From contig BSBN01000140.1 of NCBI GenBank assembly GCA_027924645.1, forward strand, positions 7,260,501 through 7,324,500: a stretch of DNA of 64,000 bases, written 5' to 3'. The position numbers were made by a program, and so were the translations under genes. This document shows, piece after piece, positions 11,928-23,690 of the stretch; within the stretch, counting starts at the first letter, position 1, and every line of letters starts with the position of its first letter. The notes under the pieces are model-generated. The model did no database searches and was not told the origin of the DNA. It saw only the letters and a program-made list of their open reading frames with translations. Origin of the DNA: Cunninghamia lanceolata. Its lineage: Eukaryota > Streptophyta > Pinopsida > Cupressales > Cupressaceae.

Positions 11928-13652
11928 ATGATGATTCAAATAGAGCAACAATCCTGGTTGTGCTCTCAAAGAAGACCATTTTTCATTGAAAGATATAAAG
12001 CCCTAAATTTCAAAGGAATATATGGTTACCCAAATGTTATTCCCAATAAAATTAGAAAATGTTTGCTGAAATATAGTGGATCAGATTTTGAATCAGCAAA
12101 CAAACATCTACAAATTTTTTGTAATTTGATGGAAGATTATGAGGTAGAGGCTGAAGATGTAGTAATGAGACTCTTTGTTCAGTCATTAGAAGATGATACT
12201 AGGGTTTGGTTTTAAGACCTACCTGTCTATTCAGTGTCTTCATGGATAGATTTAGAAATTGCATTCCTAGAGTAGTTTGGTGAAAGATTTGATTTGGCCT
12301 CATTGATCATACAATTCATGAATGTCCAAAAGGAAAATGACGAAATGGTTCTAGCCTTTAATCTTAGATTTATTAAGTTGCTCAAGTAGATTCCTAAATA
12401 CATGAGACCCAATAATGCATTGTGCTTGACAATTTATTTGGCTGCATTTGATAAGAAAATGAGTTATAGATTGAGAGATAAAGAAGCAGCTACACTTCAC
12501 CAGGCTTTCAGATTTGCTATGGATATTGAAAATAATTAGAAATATGGAATGCCAGTAGGTTTCATGGCTACAAGGTTTCAAAACAGTTTTCAAGGTGAAT
12601 ATATTTCAGCTCTCCCAGTATGTACGTTGAAAGGTGATTGTGTTGAGGGAAATATATTTCAGAATAGTATGTGTGGTCATGATGTGATGTATAAACATGA
12701 AGAAGATGTTGAAGAAAATGTAGGCACATCCTATAATGGTGAAGACAAAGATTGTTCTCAGCCTCTAGACAACAAGCTTGTAGATGCAAAGTGCCTTTCA
12801 AATGATGAAATGAAAGATGTACAAAAAATTGTGTCCTGCACCAATATGCATATCCCAGTTACTCCTGATTATTTATATGAAGTGGATATACAAAGCTTCA
12901 CTCTGAATATAGAAGCTATCGATTCAAGGGAAGACAGTGAATATGTTAGTGATTGTTAGCATTCAGATGCATGTGTGAGCCTTTCAGATGATGAAATATA
13001 CATGGATGCTGAATATGAATGTTTCCTTGAAGATTATGACCACCTTCACAGTGTAGAGGTTGAAAAATTTGCTTTTGATTATCAATGCATTGGTGAAGAA
13101 GAGAAACATGATCACTATTTAGATTTGAATAGACAAGTTGCAGATATGTGCGCTCATACAATTAGGAATAGTGTTTATTGTAGGGGTGACTATGAAGTTT
13201 TCAGCGAATGGCTGCATTCTGAGCTATTTTTACCTTCTTTTGAGACATTCTAGGTGGACATTAATGATAAGATTGTTGAGATCAATGATGATGAATACTT
13301 GATTGTTTATAAAGATGAATCTGATTATGAGATGTTGCTTGTGCCTGAATATTATTTGTTTGATACAGAGGAGCTCTTACTTTTTGAAGAAAGGCAAAAT
13401 TTTGATGTGGATTCATTTATTTCATGTGAGTCTGTTATTTTTCCAAGCAACATCAGTGACTCATATGATGATGACATTCTACAGCTAATGATAATGTATG
13501 TTGATGAAGATTGTTGTAGATTTGTCAAAGAAAGAGAAATGGGCAGTAGCACAAATAATTGCAAAGAGGGTTGCTACAGGCAGTTGAGTGCTTTTAGGCT
13601 TCATTTGAAGAAATCAAAAGAAAATCGAGTGTTTGACAAAGAAAAATTCTAG
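11928..13652 (+). pseudogene. gag: E2 gag-like ORF with acidic C-terminal half
   Basis: One reading frame (about 575 codons) runs from ATG 11928 to TAG 13650-13652, interrupted only by in-frame stops (near 12213, 12271, 12390, 12537, 12957 and 13251), most of them TAG. The N-terminal 200 residues look like a retrotransposon gag domain: KHLQIFCNLMEDYEVEAEDV then MRLFVQSLEDDTRVWF, and LAAFDKKMSYRLRDKEAATL. The C-terminal half is strongly acidic (DDEIYMDAEYECFLEDYDH, CESVIFPSNISDSYDDD) and has no recognised fold, zinc knuckle, protease or RT. There is no pol in the 2.1-kb internal region, so E2 is a gag-only element that would need enzymes from another element. The absence of frameshifts suggests it decayed mainly by point mutation. 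Confidence 0.7.
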
Positions 13653-13664
13653 CTTTTCCTTTTT

Positions 13665-13681
13665 GGTGGCCCTGGGCCACC
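13665..13681. other. Perfect 8-bp hairpin after the E2 gag-like ORF
   Basis: GGTGGCCC, one T, then GGGCCACC forms a perfect inverted repeat with a one-base centre, 12 bases after the ORF stop codon. It is GC-rich in an AT-rich setting. It could be an RNA structure in the element 3' region, but a role is not shown. Confidence 0.6.
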
Positions 13682-13828
13682 AAGTAAATTTTAATAATGT
13701 GTTTTGTGATGCAGGTTGGTACAGCGTTTGACTCTATGCCCAATGGATAAGGGACTGGTCTACATCCCAGAGATCTATGGTTCTCGCCATGCCTGCAAGA
13801 GGCATGCATCCCCAGACAGAGCCACTAG

Positions 13829-14048
13829 TGGTGCCTGCATAAACATTCAGGTTTCGGGCATTTAAATATGTAGGCACCTTCCTAAAAAATCCAAAATTTT
13901 CTAAGTCTTTTGGCCTTTGTAGTTGAGAAGTGCAAAAAATTTCGTTGCATGCATGCATCTTTGTATATGCAAAGGGGTATGTATGTACAAGTGCTGATGT
14001 ACCTTGGCGGGCTTGCAAAAATTTCAATTGGCCTTCAAAAATGGTGAA
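13829..14048 (+). repeat. E2 right LTR, truncated to 220 bp
   Basis: Starting TGGTGCCTGC, this segment repeats the first 220 bases of the left LTR (8960-9179) with scattered, mostly C/T and G/A differences. Similarity ends abruptly at 14048, where sequence associated with the PMD relic begins. Truncation by deletion or a later insertion explains the missing 2.5 kb. The 147 bases between the hairpin and this copy show no clear polypurine tract. Confidence 0.75.
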
Positions 14049-14199
14049 GCCTGCATCTAGCTCTCTATAGATGACTGATCTAAGCCTAAAGGATCTGAAT
14101 CTGTGGATCCCCATCTCGTTTGCTCACCCCATCCAACAAGGCCTACAGACCCTATAATCTCTACATCTCTAGCTAAGCACTATCTCACTCTACTATCAT

Positions 14200-15800
14200 A
14201 GAAGATAAAACCTCCTACTTCCAAGCCACCTGATCCTCTAGGCTTTCTATTTGAGCCTACAGGGTAACCACATCCTCCTCCTCATCCCCTCATGGCCTCA
14301 CCCACCAGCGACTAGTAGATGAAACTTGGCCAAGGCCAGTATCTGAAGTCCTTGACTGTACCGATGTCCTCATATGGCCTGATGGTACATGCCCTAATGA
14401 CACCACAACCTATGCAACATGTGAAGCCTAACCAACTGTAACCTATGGAACCTACATTACCTACCCAACCACCACTTGATCTACTAGTATCTACCCTATA
14501 GCTGCCTTCCCTACTGCCGCTACAACCAAAACTTGTATCCCATCACCTCTTCCACCACTCCATCATCCCCACCTTCCCCTCCACCATCTCTTCTCACTCC
14601 ATTCCCCTCCTCTTGAATCTCCACCTCCTCCATCACATACTCCTCCCAATCCTCCTCATCCTCCTCCTCCTCAACAAAAGTATCTACATCTAGAGGCAAT
14701 AACTGCACATGCCTAGATTGTGCCCACCATGTGGCCTATGATGGGGTAGTCCTTGCATCAACCACTGTGCTCCACCAATCCCACTACACTAACACTAGTG
14801 CTATGCAATCATGTAGTGCTAACTATGGAGGTATCTCGCAAGCCAAGATGGAACATCTACTCACACTCATGCAAAAATGGTAGTCACCTGCGAAACATCC
14901 TACCATATTCCAAACTGATGGAGCACTCATGAGGGAATATATCTGTGTATGATATGGTCTATCCTCCCCACCAGGTACCACTACTATCACATTTATGGCA
15001 TGTGCACATTGTCATCTATCCATGCCTATACCTCTATGAACAGTAGCCATATGACAGTATCTATATCATTGAACCACTACCGATAGTGGCTCATGTTCCC
15101 TAGCTATGTATGTTGGAGAACTCCCCTATACATTATCACCCATGGCTCCCACTATGGCCTAGCATGAGCACAAATGGGCATTGTGATAGGGATGTGCTCC
15201 TAGGCCCATACATGAAGCAGTGTCACACTTGGACCCAAGCTCTCACCCCCTCGATACACCACTAGGTGCATCTCATGATATAGCTGGGCCAGTAAACAAG
15301 GCCACCAAGCAAACATTGTGTCCTGCATCACCATAGCCTTGATCACTTGTCCCCAATGAACTAAGAAGTCTTGTGAGCACCGATCTAGGATTAGTATCCC
15401 TCCAATTAGCCCACAAATATACAACATATAGCTTTGATTTGACCTTACACAAGTATCTGCATATCATATCTCCCTCCTATCCTGAGTATACCTTAGATGA
15501 GAGGGTGCAAAAGCTTGATCTACTGTTGCTACTCTAGAATGAATGTCGGTCATAAGTCACCCTCTGTCCAACTATGGGGATCCTAAGGATCCTCCAAACA
15601 TCCTTCATGGTGATGGCAACCTCACCCATCTGAAGTAGAAAGGAGCATGTCTCGCTCTGCCATCTCTCTACCAAGGCTATCATCATAGACCTATGAGGTC
15701 ATATCTGAGGCATCTCTGATATCATATACAATCCAAATCATCACAAATGAAACATCTCTGCATCTATAAGTTGTTACACTTTTTGGCCAAACTTGACATT
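14200..15800 (-). pseudogene. Plant mobile domain (PMD) protein remnant
   Basis: The minus strand carries a broken plant mobile domain, a fold found in plant MAIN/MAIL proteins and in some plant transposons. Reading from right to left: FGLYMI (near 15730), the hallmark ALVERWQSETCSF at 15677 downward, then MGEVAITMKDVWRILRIPI (usually GE-x-T-V-T-L-x-D-V-x-x-L-x-G-L-P-I), WPCLLAQLYHEMHLVVYRGG (near 15290) and LGPSVTLLHVWA (ends near 15200), followed by VLHQFGIW near 14930. A very acidic tail (EEEEDEEDWEEY) lies near 14660. Frames change several times and stops are frequent. I cannot tell whether this was a host gene or part of a transposon; the all-repeat setting favours a transposon. Confidence 0.7.
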
Positions 15801-16566
15801 GAAATCAACAATTTGAACTAAATCTTCACTTTTTGACACCTATATCCGCTAAACCATTAGGAATTTGAAGATGATGCAAACTAGTGATTTGTGAGATTTT
15901 GTTTGTAGATTCTAAATATATATTTTTAAAAAAATTTGGAGTTAAATTGTAAATTTTATTGTGTCTCCTTTGATAACTAGTTTTTAATAGTAAACAACAT
16001 TTTTTTAAAGTGATGTTTATTTTGTACCACATAACTTTTTTTCTACAAAGGATAAAATTATGATTCATTCGAATTTAGATTGGTAACATCGATATATAGG
16101 GCATGCATTTAGCTTCATAATGTTTTGTTGAATATTTTTTTAATTAATTTTTGAAGTTAATCCAATTATAATTTAGACATAGGCATATTCCGTAAAACAT
16201 AACTTTTTTTGTATGTATCGAAATTCAATTTATTTTTTTCTTGAAACAAGGACATCAATACCTAGGGCAGAGATATTTTCTAGAATTTTTTTTCACTAAT
16301 TTACTAATTTTCCATGTGTGTAGAACAGAAAACTTGATGTTCGATGAAAAACCTACATTCACAAGAAATAAAAAATAAATATAATAATCAAAATAAATAT
16401 ATTTTAAATTATACTTTTTGGGAAGCTTATAAAAAGGCCCTACATATTTACAAAACATAAATTTTAAATGAATTCATTTGATCCCCCAAAATGTAAATCA
16501 AAATTAGTTTTTTTAACAGCATTTTGATAGGTGTAGAGGAGACTTCATTATAGGTATGGTTTAAAA
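15801..16566. other. AT-rich stretch without recognisable features
   Basis: About 770 bases of AT-rich sequence with T and A homopolymer runs. I see no coding pattern on either strand, no repeat of neighbouring sequence and no structural RNA. Confidence 0.5.
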
Positions 16567-17040
16567 CTAGTTGTTAGGGTTAGCCGGCAGAAGATATCAA
16601 TTAAATGCAAATAAAGATTAAACAGAGAAATGGAAATACACATAATTAATAACAGCGAGAGACAAGTTTTAACGTGGTTCACCCAAACTCAGGCTACATC
16701 CACCAAACAGAGAGTCTAATATTATTATCCAGTAAATCAAACCGATTACAATCAGCAATCCCTGCAACTCAATACCGCTGCAAATGCTACAATACAATAT
16801 CAAAACCCTAACCCTTAGCCGCTTTTTATCAAGCTTTTTGTCGGTTACAAAATAGGGTTTTCTTATGTCGGTCAATAAAAAAATTGCTGCCCCTTGACCC
16901 CGTCTTGGGGTTGCTGCCCCCAAACTCCCGCAAGGGGCGCTGCCCCTTGACCCCGTAGGAATTTGGGGGGAAACCGCGCCGATAAAAGTGGGGTAAATAT
17001 AACCTTCGAGTCTGATTAGGCTCCATATAACAACACTAGT
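16567..17040 (-). mobile_element. Solo LTR, copia-type, with 5-bp target duplication
   Basis: A 464-bp LTR (16572-17035) starts TGTTAGGG and ends ATAACAACA on the plus strand, and is flanked on both sides by CTAGT (16567-16571 and 17036-17040). Read on the minus strand it contains a stretch typical of copia LTR ends (gggtgaaccacgttaaaac) and GC-rich segments around gctgccccttgaccccg, which occurs twice. No internal region or PBS is attached, so it is the product of recombination between two LTRs. Orientation is inferred from the gaaccacgtt motif. Confidence 0.85.
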
Positions 17041-17963
17041 GGGGTTCTATCCAAGGGGGTTTGAATCTAAGGTGGTTTGATCAAACCCTCTTCAATTCAA
17101 ATCCTTTAAATGGAACCTTTCAAGGCTTATATCTTTATATTTTCTAGAAATATGTGATTTCAGAAAAAATTAGGATGTCCCAGAAAGTATAACCCATTAT
17201 TGTGGCAGCACTAAAATCTGTCACTGATGGAACTTGTCATTCTTGTGACTGAATCACAAACCCTTCAACATGCATCCAAACAATCACCCAAGTCAACCCC
17301 CTTTGCCCAAAACAACACTATGGTGCTAATCCATTTATCGATAGCACTAAACCAGACTATAGTGCTAATCTAGATCCTAATAGACCTAATCTAGAAAATA
17401 GCTCTACTTCTCAACTCGATAGCGCTATCAACCCATTAGCAATAATCCTCCAACAAAAGGTGTTAATCCACTTTGACTAACCAAAAAACACTCAAATTTT
17501 TGGCACTAAATTAGAGCATAGCGGTAAACCTCCTACACATTGCACTAATCTACTTGATATTGCTAAAGTGTTGACAGATAGCACTAAACCATAGAAACCC
17601 CAAAATCATGGTGCTAAACCACCTGATAGCACTAAACTGCTAGCAAATGGCACTAAACTACTTGATTTCCCCTTTTTCCTTTTGGCACTAATCTACCCAA
17701 TGGCACTAATTCACCCTCTGATAGCACTACATAGCAATGTGATAGTCTTAATCTACCTAACTACCCCTTTTCTAACCTCGTAACCTTACCTAAATCCTAA
17801 AAGACACAAAGTCAGGCTAGATGTACTCACTCGTCCTCTAGCCTCTAGCATTTTCTAAACCTCCCAAACCCTCTCAGATCGGTGCTCATGTCATTTGACT
17901 ATGGGTTGCGCCATTATGCTCACTATGCTCTCTCTATGCTCTCTCGTCTAGTCAGCTTAGGTA
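17041..17963. repeat. Degenerate GCACTAAA-type interspersed motif region
   Basis: No gene is seen. Between 17210 and 17760 a short unit such as agcactaaacc, tggcactaatctac or gtgctaatc recurs about fifteen times at irregular spacing of roughly 20-50 bases. A similar habit (gcgctaaat, gcgctagat, gcactagatt) occurs in block R of the E3 array, so this may be an LTR segment from a related element. Confidence 0.5.
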
Positions 17964-18350
17964 TGTTGAAGGCACAAGACAACTGAGTGGGGGGGTGAAT
18001 CAATTGTATCAACAATTTTAATTTCTCTCAAACAAGATCACATTCACATTCACTTACTTTAATCCCTTAATCTGTTATGAAGATAAAACATTAAGTGCAT
18101 AAACAAAACATAAACACATCAACACCATATACACTTGAACACCAGATTTTTACATGGAAAACCCTAAAAGTGAAAAACAACGGCGAGTGTTAGCTTACAA
18201 TATAATATAGTAACAATAACGAATGTCAATTGAGGCTCACTGCTAAAGGGCTCACTACCCAAGGACTCTATTAGAACAAAATTTTAGCCCCAAAATTTTT
18301 TAAAAAAATTTGTTTCCCAGCATCATATTATCCCTAAAATATTATTTTAA
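17964..18350 (-). repeat. Copia-type LTR fragment, minus strand
   Basis: The segment starts TGTTGAAGGCACAAGACAAC, then tgagtgggggggtgaatcaa. Its reverse complement is the classic 3' end of many copia LTRs (ttgattcaccccccc ... caaca), also seen in the E4 LTRs in this window. Further right, tttttacatggaaaacccta supports the same reading. The adjoining sequence to the left is not a PBS and no matching 5-bp duplication was found, so this is a truncated LTR. The right limit is a guess. Confidence 0.6.
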
Positions 18351-19509
18351 ATTTTCCCCCGCTCAAAATAATCCATCCATTTAATAGAGAGTCTTAACCC
18401 TAATAAGTTTATATATTTTGTTGCCTTCACCCTAAAAGAAAAAAATCATATTAGAAAAGCACTTCTATATCACTAAATCCCACCCTAAGGTCTTTCTAAT
18501 AAGTGAATGTGAAGAATATCAGTGAGAAAACACCATATCGGGGAGACTCACTTTGGAGTCTCTTCAATAATCCAAAAGAGGAAAAGAGAAAGAACACACA
18601 AATTGGTGGCATATCAGACTGATATCAAAAAAATGAAGGGACTGATGGATTGAAGAGACTAAGGATAATCAGAGTAAGTGATTTTAGGGTCTCTTCGATA
18701 TTCTGAAGACATCAAAAGCATATCAAAGGGACTGACGTATATTGGTGTGACACCTAAATGTGTCCCACTGATAAAGTGATAGCACTTACAAAGGGTAAGT
18801 AAAAACATTTCGAAAAGACTTCAGAATATTAGAGTAATACAATTTCCAGTCCTACCGATAACCTGACAACATTTATGAATAAAGAGGAACATTGGAGGTG
18901 TTTTGAAGAGACTCCGGGATATCAGAGTGAGGTAATCCTTAGTCCCTTTGAAAAGGTGAATGACATAATAAGAAAAGGGACATCAAAGAGACAAGTAAAT
19001 ATTGAAGAGAAATAAAATAATAAAAGAATATCAATGGCAAAGAGACATATCAAGGAGATTATAAAGTTGATCATCTTGATGGAATCGTGACAAGACAAGT
19101 TTGACGTTGATCAAATGACCCATATTCAAAAATTAAATTTCCCTTTGATGATATGAGAGTTGCTATGAGATACCATTAATACACCAGAACTAAGTATATT
19201 GAGGCAAATCTTGAGAAGATTGAACAATTAAGCAACCATGAGGAGTAAGGGCAGGGTGTAGCAAAAATAATTATTCAAGAACCAGAGAAGATATCCAAGT
19301 ATGTATTTTGAGTTTGGCTTAGAATTTGCAACATACTGGTTCAAATTACATTCACAGAAGTAGGGTTCTTTTATATAAGTTCAAATCATTGAAGATATGA
19401 CTGAAAACCCTAAGGGTAAAAGATAGAAATTAGAAGAAAGACACTTAAACCATGATTTGATAGATCAATACCTAGGATTAGAACAGAGGTCTAGGAGAAA
19501 TGCTGAGTT
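18351..19509. repeat. Non-coding region with imperfect GAAGAGACT repeats
   Basis: No gene is seen. A roughly 50-base unit that begins gaagagact and continues with atcagagta and gtcctt/gtctctt-like sequence recurs at 18652, 18812 and 18905 with strong divergence. Related pieces occur near 18546-18570 (gagtctcttcaataat) and 18700. It lies upstream of the 19.5-kb ORF and may be the LTR or leader of that element. Confidence 0.45.
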
Positions 19510-21733
19510 AAAACCCCCAAGTTGAAAAATTGGAGGATATATACAAACAAAAAGGGGACACATGGACCCCAATAAGGGGGTATGATCTTTTTCTCTATCA
19601 CTATAGGAAAATACATAGACAAAACTTTCTCCAATCCATGGAGACTGAACCTAGGAAAACTTATAGTGCCAAATGTGTTTGTCAATGTGGAGTTGTTAAA
19701 AGATGTTGCCAAGAAATACAATCCACAAACCTATATAATTGAGTTGAATGATGGGTCTGGTATCATCCCTGTCACCAAAGACTATACATCAATGGCATTT
19801 CAGTTGGACACTATCTTTCATGTGAAATTCAAAATCAAAGACCTGTTGAATGAGTACTATAATCTAAACAATTTAACTACAAGAGATGGAGACTACCTTT
19901 ACATAGTCCCTGAGATGAACAAAATAGGCTCAGAGTATTCTCAAGAGTTGAAGATCCACCCTATTCCATAGAATTATATGAGGAATACTTTAGATGCACC
20001 TAGTATTTTGTCTGTCAATTGCTTGGTCTGGAAGCTTCTCTATTTATGGTAGTTGCACCAATGGTTCTAACTATAGATGTGCAAAGCCAAGATGCACAAC
20101 ATCTAGACTATGCGAAGTACCTTGCTAATGGTCTTCACAATGATTTGGTTGCTATAAAAAATGGAGGCAGTAAATTTAGGCATTACTCTTTGCTCATGCA
20201 TCTTATCTTGTATGAGGGATAGAATATGTGTCTGTGGGGTGAATACTTGAGAGTAAGATATTTGGATAGGGATGGAAACATCAAACCTATGCAAATGTGG
20301 ACAGCTATCTAGGATAGCAGCTACAACAGATCCCATTATCTATATTTTGAAGAATATTTTGTATAACCTATCAATGGAAGTGCAAAAATTTCTAAGGCCA
20401 AAGGACAAGAATGAAAGTGGAAGATTCAATCACAACTGGGGTGATTGGTATGCCTATAATGACTACATAAAGACTAGAGTAATTGGGTATGAAGGACCAC
20501 CATTTTTGGTTCTAAAAACCCATCCAGATAGAGTTGCCTATTTAAAGATTGTGAAGAAATTAGCTTACTCTAACTTTATGCACCTTAAAAGTCACAATAA
20601 GCACTCCTTGATGCCTGGTACTTTGTGTTTTAGATATTTTATAGGTCTTGCTGAGAAAGGATATCAATTAATTGATAAAAAATTATAACATTTCAGAATG
20701 TCATTAGGAATGCAAGAGAAAACTTTAACCTTGAACACTTCATAAATAGTGTCAAAGTTAATAAAAATTTGAAAAAATATCACCATGTGCTATTTGTTGA
20801 TGATGATTTGATCAGAAATGTTGATGAGAATAATGTAGTTGAATGAAGAAATTTGTATCATAAAATAATACTAGCTGAGGCTTGGAAGATAGCCAAAAAT
20901 CCCACTTATAAAGGAGATTTTCTAGAGGTTGATGATCCTGTTGAAAGGTTCGACATGTTGGTTGCACATGCAGCAGAATTAACTATGGATGTTCCTCCTA
21001 AGGGTTTTGAGAGAAGAGGTAAAAATATCACGTAGACACAAGCTGAGTGTGAAGTACCCTTGGGCCATCTTTCCCCTTAGCCTACACTAGACATCAGTTT
21101 CTCTCTTGATACCAATGTTACAGAGGATGAAGAGTTTGAAAGTTGAGACGAAGGTGTACAAGGCTTTGAGCCTGTAATTGAAGAGCATGAGCCTACTATG
21201 GATAGAGAAAAGTTCATTATGGAAGCCTCTGATGAGTTATTAGAAGATATAAGACACATGGAAAGTAAAAATTTTGTTTCAGATGATGATTTTATCAAAA
21301 CCCTTGAATTCAAAGCCTTCTTGTATGAGTATAAAGGTAAATAGGCTAGAGAGAAAATGAAGGACATCACTCCTGAAGTATAGGCTGAGGCATTGAAGGA
21401 GCTTCAAATAGAAATTGACAAAGAAATGGAGACCATGACTCCAAAAAAGGGGAGAAGACTTCTTGAAGAAGCAGGGGCAATGCTAGTCTCTAGATGGGAT
21501 ATGACCTCGGCCATTTTTTTTGACCGCTTTAGAAGAAATCAGGACAAAAAGGTACAACTGAGTATTGAAGCATTAGATAAGATTAAGACTAGGTCAGGAT
21601 ATGATACTGATAAGGTGACATTACTAACATGGGCATTATACCCCCTAATAAGAGACCTCAAATCATTGACAACCTGGATGAAGCATTTGGTCATCTCTTG
21701 ATACAAGGAGTTGAGGACACAGATCCTATTTAT
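19510..21733 (+). pseudogene. Broken long ORF of unknown function, retroelement-associated
   Basis: A decayed coding region of about 700 codons spread over two frames with many stops. Readable pieces are LLKDVAKKYNPQTYIIELND (19.69 kb), QDAQHLDYAKYLANGLHNDL then KFRHYSLLMHLILYEG (20.2 kb), FNHNWGDWYAYNDYIKTRVI (20.45 kb), LAEAWKIAKNPTYKGDFLEV (20.9 kb), an acidic and charged stretch (EPVIEEHEPTMDREKFIMEA, 21.2 kb) and a charged C-terminal part (21.39-21.70 kb). I recognise no enzyme motif. The plan (globular N-terminal half, charged middle, helical end) resembles E3 ORF1 and E4 ORF2. It is cut at 21734 by the E3 array: the frame running through DTDPIY continues only into array sequence. Its continuation is probably beyond the window. 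Confidence 0.5.
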
Positions 21734-23690
21734 TGTGCCTTGCACACATGCCCCATTTAAAAAATGAGGACCTCCTCTTTTAATTTGGCCCAAGAGTCAT
21801 TGGATCTGTTCATCTCTTAAGTGATTGAATGGTCAAAGTGTATTTTGACCTTGATTGAAAGATGATATTGAAAATCACTTCAAAAATCTACTAGCTTGAA
21901 ACCTTTATTTCATTCTGAATGCCTGGAAATGACCTTTTGCACTAGATTTCCCTTCAACCAACCTTTGCACTAGATTCTCACTTGTTCGACCTTAGCGCTA
22001 AATCCCTTCTTGTCAGACTTTGCGCTGGATTGACTCCCAACTGACCTGGCGCTAAAAACTGTTGCCACCGACTTCAGCACTGACTTCCCTTTTGTCAGAC
22101 TTCTATGCTAAAAGTGATCTTGTCTAACTTTACGCTAGATCAAGCGATCATCAACTTAGTCAGATGAACAAGAAAATCCCGCAAGTTGGATGAACCCGAA
22201 ACACCCGCAAGACTATGCAAATTGAACCTTTAAGTTTAGCGTTGAAAGTGGCCTGCTCTGACCAGGTCTGACACACTTGAATTCCTCGCTGGGTCTGAGC
22301 TAGGGGAAAATCATGCAAACCCTAAAACTGGCAGGTCGTACACCTGCGCATTAATGGTGATTTTGCTAGGGGTTAAAAGGAGTTAATCTTGTATTTTAAA
22401 TCATTTTTTGTGTAATCAAATAGGATTTTTGGAGCGCCATTCTCATCTTTGTTGTTGATCTACCCCAAGCTTGAACCCGCAACCTACCTGCAATCCAAAC
22501 ATGCCTTCATACTTACCATGTAGGGTTTTAACCCTATTCTTCTTTGCAAATAGTTAGGGTTTAGAATAAAACAATTGAATCTTTCTACTAAATGAGCAAT
22601 TAAGTGATTAAATCTTCCTAAACTAGTATGGGTAGGGTTTCTGGCTAGGGTTTCCGTACAAGATTGTAGATTTTCATTTTGAAACCCTCGCTTAGACCCT
22701 CTGTTGAAAATGTGAACGGATCATCGAAGAAGGTTAACCGAAAGACTTAGGCAAAATCCCATAAAACCTTCATTCTTGGTGCTAAAACAAGGTCTGATTG
22801 ACCTGTAAAATGAACCACCATTTGGTTGGTCAGAGACTTTCAAAAACTGTGCCCCGCATCTAAACCTACTTGGTGCTAAAAACTTCGACGTCCAACCTAT
22901 GCACCCTAAACACATTTTTCCAACTTGGTCAAAAGATCCTAAAAACCCCACAAACCCTAAAGTTGTCCTTTGCACTGAAAATCCCTTGGTCTGACTTTGT
23001 GCCAAAAGACCTTGTCTCTGACTTGGTTAAACAACCCAAATCCTCCCGCAAGGTCGGTGCCATCTAAAAATCCTGCTAGAAACAATACCTCAACTTTGTA
23101 TTAAAAATGACCCCTTCCGACCTGCGCTGCAATACCCTCCCACTGACTTCATCAGTAGCGACCAAAACTTGCGCAAAGTGGACACTGTCAAAACCCGCAC
23201 ATGAGCAATACAAGAGCATCAATAGACTTTGTGCTAAAATCTCAACCGATTGAGTTGACAACCAATAGAGGTCGATGACCTCTAAACTAGAACCTTTGGT
23301 CGGACCTGCCCAATTTCTCTTCCAAGGTTGGATGACCTTGAATTCAGTGCTTTTCTACGTGAAGGTCGGACAACCCTCAAATTAGCGCTGAACCATGCAA
23401 ATGATAGAATTTTCTAAAATTTTCGAAGGGAAAGTGGTTTAAAATGATAGAATTAGTGTTGTAATGCACTGTTCATGATGATTTTCATGAAATTTCTGGC
23501 AACATTAGATATTTGATTGCATGCATTAATGATGGTTGTTGCAATTATAATAAATGTTAGATTTAACTTTCCTTCAAAAGGCATGATGGTAGCAAATAGC
23601 ATACTTGCATTAAAGTTCATCTTAAATTTAGGAGTATGTTAGGAGTTTCCTCAAGGTATCAAACTTATAAGGTCCAGTCGTGCAGACTAA
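21734..23690. repeat. E3 block R, copy A (LTR end, array left edge)
   Basis: This non-coding, CG-rich block opens TGTGCC and is repeated at 43562 and 57930. It holds many short related motifs (gcgctaaa, gcactagatt, cgcaagtt). Here it abuts foreign sequence, the broken ORF to the left, so 21734 is the array end and very probably an LTR terminus. The last 250 bases before ORF1 are poor in CG and nearly identical in all three copies. On the minus strand the terminus reads ...GGCACA, and in copies B and C it is followed by a PBS-like sequence. Confidence 0.65.

Noticed and set aside
13700..13830. Polypurine tract before the right LTR of E2
   Set aside because: No clear purine run is present; only short purine words occur, so the site was not annotated.
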